Part shown: positions 44,397 through 56,329 of the stretch, in pieces
How the letters are laid out: each line of letters opens with the position of its first letter
Position numbering within the stretch: the stretch's first letter is position 1
Assembly: GCF_032118995.1 (NCBI RefSeq)
Contig: NC_092654.1
Span: 186,001 to 250,000 of the forward strand
Source of the DNA: Asterias amurensis
Taxonomy: Eukaryota; Echinodermata; Asteroidea; Forcipulatida; Asteriidae
Direction of reading: 5' to 3'
Length of the DNA: 64,000 nt
Notes under the pieces: generated by a model
Told to the model about the DNA's origin: nothing
What the model saw: only the letters and a program-made list of their open reading frames with translations
Databases searched by the model: none
Program-made: the position numbers and the translations under genes

Positions 44397-47300
44397 ATGG
44401 CGAGAAGAATTCCAGTTGGAGGAAATGGATGTTTCATCCTGGTGGCGGCTTCAGTAGTTCTTGCTCTGATTGTGAGAATTGATGCAGGTACGATGTTCAG
44501 TTTGTAAGATTTTAAGGTTTTTACTCTCAACCGATCACGCTTTGCAGATATATCTACAGATTAATATTAAGCATTACAAATACTGTTTTATTGTGTGTAT
44601 AGACAAAAGAGTTTTATGGACAAATACCTCCTTCTAGTGGGGTATGTGTTTAAAAGTTGGATCTAGCGTATGATGCAGGAAGTGTACTCAAGAACTGCTC
44701 GGCCGTCATGTGGCGTGTTGTGGCCAAGTGGTGTCTTGCATCAACACATCAGAGTGTTGGTTAGATTCCCAGTCATTGTGTCCTTGAGCTAGGCACTTAA
44801 CCATAGTTGCTCCTCTCATACCAGATACATAAATGGTAACCCAAGAGGGCTCAAACAGCATTGTGGTGGTTTAGCCCCCTTAGCGCCAATTCACGCAGCT
44901 TTGAGCTGTATGCACCCCAGATGTGGAGAAACGGGTTCTGGTAGCCATTCTTAAAACAACTTCAGTTAACAATATCAAAATGGTATTCTGGTGGTTATTA
45001 AGATGGTTTTGATTTTTCTTTTTTCTTGACAGTGGATTGTCCCAATATTGATAATAAAATTCTGGCAACGGACCCTGATCAAAATACAGCCTTGTTTGTA
45101 TTTGTACAACCAGAAAACTACACCTGTGCACCCCCTCCTGGCAACAGGTAAGTTGATAACTGACTCTCTTACAAGTTTAATATTATCAAAAATGTCCTTT
45201 TCTATAATTAAGATTGTAAGTAGGGTGTGTTGTGGCCCGGTTAGACAAGAGATTCTGTCCCCAGAGATTCTTTTAAACAACGAACCATGGACATTGTTTT
45301 TTCTGATAGCACCCTTTTTTGAACCAACCTCCTTCACCACATATTTTTCTTATCGGGGACAGACTCTCTGCGGGAGAGATTTCCCGTTGGAAACTGGAGC
45401 CAGTAAGTTTTGAAAAATCAGAATACCAAATCACGCTGAGCTCCACATGTTCTGTTAAAAGTCTTGAAGTTGGACATGACAAATAATATGAAATAACATT
45501 CCTCAGGTTTCCAGTGGGACAGACTACAGTGGTGTGTACATCAGTTGATGATGGGACAACATGCACCTTCCAAGTACAAGTTAATGGTAAGTAACTAAAT
45601 GGCAAACAAATCCTGAAATATGTACATGGGAAGAACTATTATACGCAACAGTTATTGACATGTGTGCTGCCACGTAGTGTCCTAAAGACCAACCTGTACC
45701 ATACTATACCCTAACCCACTCAATCCCACCTAACACCGCCCCACACCACCCGACCCCACCCTGCCCTACCCCACCCCCACCCTGCCCCACCCTGCCCCAC
45801 CCCACCCCACCCTGCCCTACCCCACCCCCACCCTGCCCCACCCTGCCCCACCCCACCCCACCCTGCCCTACCCCACCCCCACCCTGCCCCACACCACCCC
45901 ACCCCACCCTGCCCTACCCCACCCCCACCCTGCCCCACCCTGCCCCACCCGACCCCACCCTGCCCTACCCCACCCCATGAATACATTTCTTAAGGCTTTT
46001 GTCGTCGTGTTTCTTATTCTTAGATGAACAGCCTCCAACCATGACATGTCCGTTGAGCAGCAGTGCATACACCAACTCTGGAGTTGCAACAGGCACAGCC
46101 ACATGGAGTTATAGTGTTACTGACAACGTGCTAGTTGTAACCCAGTCGTGTAGTGCAATTAGCGGTGTACAGTTCCCTATTGGTGTTACTCATGTGACAT
46201 GCACAGCTGCAGATGCTGCTGGGAACACGGATAGGTGTCAATTTCCAGTAAGCATAGTCGGTAAGTCAAAGTTTGGTTCAAAATTTGAAGGTTCCTAATT
46301 TTTAAAATAACCACTAAGAGATCATTCTATGATAGTTTTACATCCAAGATATGTCACTTTGAGTGACAACTTGTTAGCGTGTCTGGAATAAAAACTACTC
46401 CCCAACAAAAGATAAAATCCTAAGACTTCATTTGTACTTACTAGACAACGAAGACCCTGTTATTACAAGCTGCCCTGAAGACATTACTTCAACCATCGAA
46501 CTGATCAACTCACAACTTCCTCCACTGACGTCCGTGATTACGTGGGATATTCCGGCTGCTAATGATAACTCAGGTGGACCAGTTGGCCTGACTTCTACCC
46601 ATGAACAAGGCTCAGAGTTTTCTATCGGGGTTACCAGTGTAATCTATACAGCTGCAGATGAGTATGGGAATTCAGAGACTTGTGAGTTTCAGGTGAAAGT
46701 GATCGGTAAGTGAGTCTTCTATCTTATTTCAGCTCTTGACTCATCCTGAAAGACGCTATAATCAAAACAATCTTGGTTGCGCCATTTTGGGAGTTTGTCC
46801 CAGTGTGTTTATGCTTGATGCACTGTTTACTCCCTCACCATAGTATTTATTATGTGCAATTTAATGCGAACCAAAATGGCGACCGAGCCAGCTAGTAGCC
46901 TTGTTTGATGTCAGAGTAAGGGGACTAGTGATTGAATATAGTAAGTTTAAAACACTGGTCAAAAACTAGCAGTATGCTGTTCCAATTAACTGCTTGAATG
47001 CACTTGGTCAACTGTGGACCAAAGCTGTTGCCCCATGTCACTGATCAGAACACCTTGTTGCCATCTCTATAAGTTTTCAGTGAGAAGTTTATAACTAAGT
47101 TATTGGGGTTTTTTCTCTTCTCTTTCTACTAGTTCACCCACCAAATAACGATCTAAAAATCAAGAATGTTCCAACATCAGGTGTATGTTTGTCCGTCTCT
47201 TGGCCAGAATCTACGGATGAAACATTGGATGACTACTCCCTTTATGCTTATAGACATGTAAGTTGATTACATTGAATAGAACATACTGGATCAAACATTG

Positions 47301-50300
47301 CTAAAGGGAAGCTGTTTCAGTGTCATAGAAAATCTGTCCCCCGAAGATTCTGTCTCCAATGTGGATGATTCAAAAGGGGGCGCTATCAGAAGAAGTTTGT
47401 ACACAGTTTAAGCTGTGTATCATGCTACCACCATCTTGGTCTTGTTCCCCGTATACAACGACAGTAATGGAAGCTAAAATTCATGACACTAAAAAGGAAC
47501 CAGACTATTTCTTCTTCCAGCCTCAGTTTGGTTACATTGATTTGAAGGGGAGAAAATCAAGATGGCCGCACCATGATAAAGGTCTTCCCGTGTCGCCAGG
47601 GATGCATATTTGTGAACATTGTTTAGTGTAGGGAATGGTTCCAACTAAAAGAGTCCATGTATTTCCAACTTATCTAGGGTGAAGTACGACCAGACTCCAG
47701 CCAGCGAATAGTGGTTCCATCAGGTACAAGTACATACATCAACCACAATGTCTGTAGGCTCCAACCAGGTGAACTATATACCATAGAAGTAGATGGGGAC
47801 CAGTTATCTTCAGCAATGCATTGGACCAGTAAGTATTGTTTGTTTTAATGTCCAACCTTGACAAGGAAAAGCCCTTGCCATTGCTCCTACATGTATATAT
47901 GGCAATAAGACTTCTAATGAATAATAACAACAGTCTAATGTTGAGATTGTTGGTCTGGTTTTCTTGATATGTTGAACAAACGTGATATAACAAACCCATT
48001 TTTAAAAACCAACTTACCTAGAAATTAAACAAATGAGACAAACACGAGTATTCAAGCCCAGCCTCTATATGAATTAAACATGAGCTTTTGGAACAAGTTT
48101 GGGTTGGTGGCTCGAGTTGGCTAGAGTCGACTAGACTAAAGCCGTGTCCGAGACGGCGACTTTGGCTACAGCTACAGTTAGGTTGCACGCATCCGTCTAT
48201 TCTTCAACTACAGACACGCTGATCTAGCCATAGTCGATCTGAGCTGAACAGATAAACACCTTGATTGAAGACTAACCCCCAGAGTTTTGTCTTTATATCA
48301 GAACTGAATACCCCTGGGGAAGTCAGTTTTAAACCAGGTGCCCTGGTCTTATCTAGCCATAGTCAGTAGGTGTGATCTGGGCTGAACAGATAAACACCTT
48401 GATTGAAGACTAACCCCCAGAGTTTTGTCTTTATAGCAGAACCGAATACCCCTGGGGAAGTCAGTTTTAAACCAGGTGCCCTGGTCTTATCTAGCCATAG
48501 TCAGTAGGTGTGATCTGAGCTGAACAGATAAACACCTTGATTGAAGACTAACCCCCAGAGTCTTGTCTTTATATCAGAACCGAATACCCCTGGGGAAGTC
48601 AGTCTCTTACCAGGAACCCTTGGGCCGTCGTCCTTCACGTTTACTTGGCAACGAAGCACACAGAATGTGGAGCAATACTACTGGTCTTATAACGGACAAA
48701 GCGGATATGTTTCCAACACTACTGATTCTGTGTCCATAGAGAGTGTTTACCCTTATACCACTGGCTTTGTGTTTGTGTCTGCGGTAGTTGGTTCAGGCCA
48801 ACAACGTGTTCAAAGTGGTAGTGCAACTCAACAGGTCACTACCGGTAAGACAAACTATCCATGTATTCTGAATAATGTTATCCAGGCCCACTGGAAACTC
48901 TGTCATTGGGCACAGTATTTTACTAAGTATTGACATTTCTTGCTTAAAAGAAACTGGTTAATACAGTTTTATATTTCATATGACCCCTTTAACTGAACAC
49001 ACTTGCTTGCTGATTAGCAATTGTCTACTCATTCAGAACTTTTGTTTTTAAATCCTAAAAATCCCCACAGCTTGTTTCAACTGCTGGGGTCAAAATGGAC
49101 ACGTAGACGAAGAAATACTATCTCAATTTAAACCCCTCTCCCTTTTCCTTTTTTCATAAACATTGAACAACTTGTTTTGATGATTGGATGGTGTGCTTAT
49201 TGAGAATAGAACTATTATTTGCAACAACTCATGAAACTATTACCACACAAAACTTGTTTAAAATGTGCGTCACATAAACCATACTCCAAACATGCCAATT
49301 AAGGGTACTTCATCTTTCACACTACTAATAAATTGTTCTGTGTATGTTTTATGTACAAAGTGCACACAAGTGACATCACCTATGTAAAGTATTACGGCCA
49401 ACCCAAAAGATGTTGACTTTATTGGAATCATGTTCGTACCACCATGCCCCTATAGCAATGCTAGAGCAGTGACCCATAGTCAAAAATGCTCAACTTGGCA
49501 GTTATGTTACAAGCTCTGATCTATTTAAGTATTTTAATTATCTGTAATATGCATTAAACTTCCAAACTAAAAGTGTTATGGTCTTTACTTGCAGCTGCAC
49601 TGAGACCGTTGGAGCTCCTTGCGTATAACTACACTGAATCCACCATCAAATTAGCTTGGGTGTCAAGCAGCGATACCAGGGGCATGTTGGATCCTTACAT
49701 GTTGTTTATAGAGCCAAGGGATGCTGAAGAGAACTATCTAGAAACTGTTAACAGCTTTGTGGAGTTTAAGGGACTGAAATCTAATACAGAGTATCAGATA
49801 CAACTTATTAGTAACCTGGGATTAATGCTGGAAACATCACAGAAAACCAGTAGGTGGCATCACATTTCTTTTCCTTTTTGTACCGATCAGATTTGCATGG
49901 ATCTAATCTAAATGATGCTTCACTAAGTTCTGAGACCTTTTTGTTAAACTGCTCCAAAGGGATCCAATGAATACAAACAGGAAGGAACCTTAATTGGTTT
50001 GTTGAAGCAAGAATGAACATAGAATACTACAGAGGGTGTTGTTTTTTTAATAACTTCAACCATTTAACAAATGGAAATAAAGAATATTAATTTAATTTTG
50101 GTTCTACTCATATACATCTGTGTGTGTTAGCACTGTAAACTCAGTACTCTCCCAAGTTTTGTGAAAACAAACACAGGCATGTTACTCGGATTGGATTCAA
50201 ACCTACAACCTTTGCAATTCTAGAGCAGTGTTCTTACCAACTGTCTTGTGCATGGTTATCTAAACTGATAGTTTGCCATAATCATTCAATCTGTTTGTGT

Positions 50301-53115
50301 GTACTTTCATTAACAGGGCCTGGAAGGGTAGCCAACTTACGACCAACTGAGGTGCTTGAGAATTCTATAACGCTGGCCTGGGACAGACCAGTAGAGGGCG
50401 CTGTTAAGTCGTATTACATCTGGATATCGCCTGGGGAGAAGCCTGAACCCTTTAATGAAGGAGGTACTAGGTGAGACTTTAGGGATTAGAAGGACCCATC
50501 AAACTTGAATGACGATTCAATGAGATTGATACTTTAAGAATTAAAAACCCTCTCTTGGTGTTTTGTTTTCCTCACACAGTCGTACTTTCAACAAGCTGAC
50601 AAACAACACCGAGTACTTCTTCAGGGTTGTGTCTATATACAATGACATGAGAAGTGTACCCCAGGACCTTATGGTGACCACAGGTGTATCCGAACCTAAG
50701 AATCCACATTCAGGTCAGTTTCCCTGTCCATGACTTTTTATAATATGTTTTAAAAGGAACACGTTGCCTTGGATCGGTCGAGTTGGTCTTTGAAAAGCGT
50801 TTGTAACCCTTTGTTATAAAGGAAATTGCACGGTGTCCTTTTATCTCGTTGAATAACACGGTCAGCCATTTATGGGAGTCAACTTTTTTACTCCCACAAA
50901 TGGCCGACCATGTTAGCTCGCAGAGTAAAAGGAAGACCACATAAGTTTGAGGCAATTTGTGTGGATCATTGTATTCTACTTTTAAAACATCTTTCCAACC
51001 ATATGCATGCATTTTATAACAAAGGGTTACAAACGCTTTTTATAGACCAACTCGTCCGATCCAAGGCAAAATGTTCCTTTAACGTTTAAAACAAAACATG
51101 TTCAAAGTTACACCTGAAATTACTCATAAAAATTGTAATAATTTTATGATGTTTTGCTCATGGTTTCTTGTTTAATGATTCAGCCATACATTTCTCATTC
51201 AAACCATCGACTCAAATAGAGGCTGGGAAGAATAGTTGGGTACTTGGGGGATGCAGCAAGAATGCCTGCAGATAGATGCCATCATTTGACATAACTCAGA
51301 TAGCTGATACCTTGTCTTATATTGCTTTTTTGTTTTGCAGTCGACATCACAGCGATAGTACTTGGTGTTGTGCTTGGACTGCTTGTGATCATCTTGACTG
51401 TAGTGTTGATTTCCACATATCTTAAATATCGTAAAGTGATTAAGGTAAACATTTTGAACTTTGTAAATGGATTGTAAATCTGAAGGAAGGGTCCGTTTAG
51501 AATCAGATCTACATACTTTTAGGAAACAGAAAAGAAAATTTATATCAACATCTTTTGGAATAAGTTCTAAATAAATAAACAAACCTTTCTTTGTTCTGTT
51601 AGGCCATTGTTAGGCCTACAGCATGTTTTGTTTGGTGTAGAAAAACATTATTTTGTTTTGTTAGATATTTCATTTATTTGCTTTTTATAAACAATTAATT
51701 ATTTATACACAAATATTTAAGATTGGATTTCAGCAATGTGTTTCAAAATGTGTTGTGTCTTTTATAGGATGAGTTACCACGAGTTCATCAACCTAGACAA
51801 ACCCCATACAATCAGCCGGATATTCAGGTATGTTCAGTGTATTGCATTTTACTTTTAGTGTTACCCCAAGCATCGATTTAGCTCAAATTAATCTATGAAT
51901 TAAGAAAAATCGTGGGTTCAAATCTCACCCTAGACACATAATGTCTTATTATGAGTATATGTTTGTATTGTAGCAGGATTCAGATAGAGTAAACCTGTGA
52001 AAGTTCCATCATAGTTTTTTGGTGTTTTCTTGGATTATTTGCTTTTTAGTTTTGTTTAGTTGTACTTTCATTATGTTTTGATTTGTTATAAAGCACCTGT
52101 GAACATACTTGTTATATTGAATGATGTAGTGCTTTAAATTTTAGAATGTACTTAATATTAATATCGACGTCTTATCTAGCGCACGTATCAACCAATAAGG
52201 TACTCAAGGCCCTTAGTTTATACATTTTTACAGAAAGAGAGGTTATTGAAGTTATAAAATCTGGAACCCAAATTAAGGGTTTACAAGGTGCTATGGCGCA
52301 TTCAATATTTATCCAATATTATTTATTTCAGACGTCGTCAGTTACCCAGGTTGACTCCGATCAATCTTATGAACCATTGGCTGTCAACAAACCAGCCCCA
52401 AAGCAAGCCCAGGGTAGCCACTACCAGAACACAGCAATAACAGGCACTCATCAAGGCCCCCTGACCAAGAAAAAGATTCCCCCAATTCCTATGCTCCCCA
52501 GGAAAAGGTACATTGCTTTGGCTTTTTCCAACAAACTGAAACTCTAGTCTCTAGGTTTTATACCAAGATGGTTTCTCTATACAGAGTCGCAAAATGATGA
52601 ATGGGTTTGGTTCCAGTAACTGAAAGTGTCAACAGCAAGTTTCACTCCTTTATAATAGATGTATACATAATATTAGTTCTGGTTTTGGTTTTACCCTATA
52701 CTGATGCGTGTTAGCACTGTATTTTCAGTACTTTCCTGTGTCCTGTGGGAAAAAAAACTGTTCTTTGTTACTAAACTATTTTGTGGAAAGCTTGGTGAAG
52801 TTGATGCCATAAATAAATAAACAATTAAATAAAAAAATAAAAAAATAGTAAAATAAATAAATAAATGAACGAAACAAGAACAATGATTCCTAGAAGATAT
52901 TTATATATATTTGACCGTTTCTGCTACACATGCTCATCACTCATTCTCTTCAACAACGGGAAAACCTTTATCCATAACTGATCTCCCTCAAATTATGAGA
53001 TAATAGATAAATGATCGGTTTATGGGAAGACTGTTTTATGATATATTTCTCTTCTTGCAGCAAACAGCAGCCGGCAGAAAACGGGGTCTATGCCATTCCT
53101 GACATCCATGGCTAA
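44397..53115 (+). CDS. HYR/fibronectin-III type I membrane receptor (15 exons)
   Basis: Exons: 44397-44487, 45033-45147, 45507-45586, 46024-46260, 46445-46705, 47133-47257, 47678-47828, 48578-48844, 49595-49849, 50317-50470, 50580-50713, 51341-51444, 51768-51827, 52332-52507, 53061-53115. Phases join to 754 residues. Signal peptide 1-30; divergent HYR-type unit 32-95; HYR 96-174 (TATWSYSVTDN, FPIGVTHVTCTAADAAGN); HYR 175-261; FN3 at 262-353, 354-442, 443-527 and 528-612; transmembrane 626-650; cytoplasmic tail of about 100 residues with YNQP, YEPL, YQNT, YAIP and a basic-proline KKKIPPIPMLPRK. Exons 4, 5, 8 and 9 are phase 1-1 single-domain exons, the signature of exon shuffling. I do not recognise a named orthologue. 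Adhesion or signalling at the cell surface is inferred. Exon 11 could alternatively end at 50683. Polyadenylation signal at 53797-53802. Confidence 0.88.
44700..44965 (+). repeat. tRNA-derived SINE (receptor intron 1)
   Basis: GTGTTGTGGCCAAGTGGTGT (A-box), GGTTAGATTCCCAG (B-box), then the shared body CATTGTGTCCTTGAGCTAGG. Diverged from the copies in PLCD. Confidence 0.75.
45216..45380 (+). repeat. Dispersed short repeat, copy 1 (receptor intron 2)
   Basis: GAGATTCTGTCCCCAGAGAT at the left, CTGATAGCACCCTTTTTTGA in the middle, CGGGGACAGACTCTC at the right. The ends form an inverted repeat, so it looks like a small MITE. Related copies lie at 47329-47400 (minus) and 55806-55965. Confidence 0.5.
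45700..45976. repeat. C-rich minisatellite (receptor intron 3)
   Basis: Imperfect repeats of CCACCCTGCCCTACCCCACC and CCACCCTGCCC blocks. The minus strand is rich in GGGTGGGG runs that could form G-quadruplexes. It ends 45 bp before exon 4. The Gly/Trp-rich frames on the minus strand are artefacts. Confidence 0.95.
47329..47400 (-). repeat. Dispersed short repeat, copy 2 (receptor intron 6)
   Basis: On the minus strand, TTCTGATAGCGCCCCCTTTT, then GAATCATCC and GAGACAGAATCTTCGGGGGA follow the order seen at 45216-45380, in shortened form. Confidence 0.45.
48226..48604 (+). repeat. 138-bp tandem array of a receptor exon 5' edge plus acceptor
   Basis: CTGAACAGATAAACACCTTG begins units at 48244, 48382 and 48520. 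Each unit holds the intron end, an intact acceptor (TCTTTATATCAG or TCTTTATAGCAG) and the first 27 or so bases of exon 8 (AACCGAATACCCCTGGGGAA). Only the third is followed by the full exon. In the two extra copies the exon piece reads on to CCAG/GTGCCC, a donor-like site that would make a 36-nt in-frame microexon. Confidence 0.93.
50150..50270 (-). repeat. tRNA-like SINE head (receptor intron 9)
   Basis: The minus strand reads AGTTGGTAAGAACACTGCTC, then GGTTTGAATCCAATCC, a Pol III A-box/B-box pair. It lies about 50 bp upstream of exon 10. No clear tail. Confidence 0.6.
50750..51082. repeat. Foldback MITE, family A copy 2 (receptor intron 11)
   Basis: Opens TTAAAAGGAACACGTTGCC and closes TGTTCCTTTAA, with the same palindromic core (GCCATTTATGGGAGTC / ACTCCCACAAATGGC) as 3290-3679. 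About 55 bp shorter, so internal deletions occurred in one lineage. Confidence 0.88.
52795..52870. repeat. (AAAT)n-type A-rich microsatellite (receptor intron 14)
   Basis: Imperfect AAAT/AAAAT units, no other content. Confidence 0.85.
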
Positions 53116-53268
53116 ACACAGCAAGCGGACTTATCAGAGAGCATGGTTTTTGAAGCAGCATTAAGAAAAGTAAATAGTAAGGATTATTCAAGGTATTTAA
53201 TCTTCGCATATAAACTTCTTTGATAGTTCAAACAGTAAACTATGAAATAAGAATCTCAATTCTTCAGG

Positions 53269-53430
53269 AAATATGAAATGTAAAATACAAAATGTGAAAT
53301 GTGAAATGCGAAATATAAAATACGAAATACGAAATATGAAATATGACATATGAAATAAGAAATACGTAATACGAAATATGAAATATGAAATAGGCCTATG
53401 TAATATAAAATATAAAAATATATGAAATAT
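53269..53430. repeat. 7-bp GAAATAN satellite in receptor 3' UTR
   Basis: About 20 degenerate units of GAAATAN (GAAATAC, GAAATAT, GAAATGT). Starts about 155 bp after the receptor stop and before its AATAAA at 53797. Confidence 0.85.
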
Positions 53431-54360
53431 GATGCTGCTTAGACTTGGTTTTAATATTCAGCGTGTAGATAAAGCAGCTTCTAGAATGACAGCACTTTTA
53501 ACAAGTTTGACTGTTTGTGTCTAAAAACGTTAACTAAAGTAACAAGCCTGTATATTGTCAAAACCTCCGGTATAGGTGTTCTTTCAAAAGCAAAACTTAG
53601 GGAGGGGGTCTTTATCTTGGTAAGACAGTCTTAAGTGCAATGAGGTTTGATTTGGCTGGGAAATCACTGGCTGTCGAAATTGAATGATATGCGTTGAGAC
53701 TTTCCCTTTTGGAGAGAGAAATAGTGAGAGGGAGGGAGGAGGGGCTGGAGGAGGGGCTTGGATACCTGCTGAAATACCTTGAAGGCTTCTGTACAGAATA
53801 AAAACAAATGTTTAACCCAGAGTAATATAACACACATTTGGTTTGTTTTTATCTATAAATTGAGTTGTGAAATATCACAAAAAGACAACATCAAATTTCA
53901 ATAGCTTATAATGAATCTAAATATAATTTCGTCATTAGAAATACTAGATAAAAGAGTCAAGGGTCAGCTATAAATGATAGCTGTTTCCTGGAGGCAGGAA
54001 ACACCGTAAACGTTGTAGACCAAAATTAACTCTTTTGGATGTTTTGAAGAAAGACAGCGGACTGGAGACTGCAGAGCTATAGACAGCAATGTAGGACAGA
54101 AACCTATGGAGAGCTGTAACAGTTCGGTGGACATCACCAGAAATAAAGTAAACTAACTTAAATGTTTAATATATCAGCTGTTGTTAAAGTTTGTATTCAA
54201 GAAACTGTTGAGCTGTACACATATTTTGTTAATAAAAAGTGTACCATCAAGTACTAGGGGAAAACGGCCATTGCAAACAGTTCCACTTTCATTTTGCATT
54301 GAAAGCCACGTGGCATTTGAATTATTTATTTGTTATTTTTTCATTTATTCAAATAAGTAT

Positions 54361-55791
54361 TGGACCTATTGGGCTAAGGCTATATCCATTGGGCTAAGGC
54401 TATGGTCAATGTGCTAAGGCTATGGTCATTGGGCTAAGGCTATGGTCATTGGGCTAAGGCTATGGCCATTGGGCTAAGTCTGTGGCCATTGGGCTAAGGC
54501 TTTGGTCATTGGGCTAAGGCTGTGGTCATTGGGCTAAGTCTGTGGCCATTGGGCTAAGGCTTTGGTCATTGGGCTAAGGCTGTGGTCATTGGGCTAAGTC
54601 TGTGGCCATTGGGCTAAGGCTGTGGCCATTGGGCTAAGGCTAAAGCCATTGGGCTAAGGCTGTGGCCATTGGGCTAAGGCTATGGCCATTGGGCTAAGTC
54701 TGTGGCCATTGGGCTAAGGCTGTGGCCATTGGGCTAAGGCTTTGGCCATTGGGCTAAGTCTGTGGCCATTGGGCTAAGGCTGTGGCCATTGGGCTAAGGC
54801 TTTGGCCATTGGGCTAAGGCTGTGGTCATTGGGCTAAGGCTATGGCCATTGGGCTAAGGCTGTGGTCATTGGGCTAAGTCTGTGGCCATTGGGCTAAGGC
54901 TGTGGCCATTGGGCTAAGGCTATGTCCATTGGGCTAAGGCTATGGTCATTGGGCTAAGGCTATGGCCATTGGGCTAAGGCTATGGTCATTGGGCTAAGGC
55001 TAAAGCCGTTGGACTAAGTATATATCCATTGGGATAAGGTTATAGCCATTGGGCTAAGGCTATGGTCATTGGGCTAAGGCTATATCTTTGGGCTAAGGCT
55101 ATAAGGCTATATCCATTGGGCTAAGGCTATGGTTATTGGGCTAAGGATATATCCATTGGGCCAAGGCTGTGGCCATTGGGATAAGGCTGTGGCCATTGGG
55201 CTAAGGCTGTGGTCATTGGGCTAAGTCTGTGGCCATTGGGCTAAGGCTATGGTCATTGGGCTAAGTCTGTGGCCATTTGGCTAAGGCTATGGTAATTGGG
55301 CTAAGGCTATAGCCATTGGGATAAGGCTGTGGCCATTGGGCTAAGGCTAAAGCAACTGGGCTAAGGCTGTGGCCATTGGGCTTAGGCTATGTTTATTGGG
55401 CTAAGGCTGTGGCCATTGGGCTAAGGCTTTGGCCATTGGGCTAAGGCTATGGTCATTGGGCTAAGGCTATGGTCATTGGGCTAAGGCTAAAGCCACTGGG
55501 CTAAGGTTGTGGCCATTGGGCTAAGGCTATGGTCATCGGGCTAAGGCTATTAACATTGGGCTAAGGCTAAAGCCGTTGGGCTAAGGTTGTGGCCGTTGGG
55601 CTAAAGCTAAAGCCATTGGGCTAAGGTTGTGGCCATTGGGCTAAGGCTATTAACATTGGGCTAAGGCTAAAGCCGTTGGGCTAAGGTTGTGGCCGTTGGG
55701 CTAAAGCTAAAGCCATTGGGCTAAAGTTGTGGCCATTGGGCTAAGGATATATCCATTGGGCTAAGGCTATTAACATTGGGCTATTATTTAG
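54361..55791. repeat. 20-bp satellite, about 71 units
   Basis: Consensus ATTGGGCTAAGGCTATGGCC. Variants recur in higher-order blocks: a 60-bp block repeats at 54481 and 54541, and a 100-bp block at 55549-55648 repeats at 55649-55748. Every unit carries ATTGG, an inverted CCAAT pentamer. Lies between the receptor and the GT31 pair. Confidence 0.97.
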
Positions 55792-55805
55792 ACCTTTGGG
55801 CTGCA

Positions 55806-55965
55806 ACTACGGCGGCGATTCTGCCCCGGTGATTTTGTTCCCCAATACGGCGAGCTGTAAACACATTTATTCTGGTAGCGCCCTTTTTGAATCGACCTCC
55901 TACAGGCCATGTTCACTTTGCTACAATGGGGACGGATTTCCCTATAGGACTCCGGCGCTATCCTC
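55806..55965 (+). repeat. Dispersed short repeat, copy 3
   Basis: GATTCTGCCCCGG, then CTGGTAGCGCCCTTTTTGAA, CGACCTCCT and GGGGACGGA follow the order of 45216-45380. Abuts the right end of the 20-bp satellite. Confidence 0.5.
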
Positions 55966-56329
55966 TGCCCAAAGCTGTCAATTTGGACAGGGTTATACAA
56001 TGATTTGAACATACGAAACAAACAAGATTACTGCATTCAAATAAAGTTCCACTGAACAATGTTTTACTTCCGAAACAAATAAATTTGGAATACAGTTAAT
56101 GTTTTTAAAACAAAACAAAATAATGAAAACGTCAGTGTTACCCTAATAAATATTTTGGGGTTGAACAAAGAAATATTTACTGGAGTAGGATATGGATCAA
56201 GAAGGAAATGACTAATAAACCTTTTGTTTTGGCGTTTCCTTTTCCTCACAGATATCCCCCTTTAAGCCTGCCTCATTCACTAATTAATGTTTCCTTTCTT
56301 AGCACCCTCGATATTGTCTTTTGTGTTTC

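Noticed and set aside
45704-46104. Gly/Trp/Val-rich minus-strand frames
   Set aside because: They arise from the C-rich minisatellite in receptor intron 3.
51199-51582. 127-codon minus-strand frame
   Set aside because: Antisense shadow over receptor exon 12, which encodes the transmembrane helix on the plus strand.
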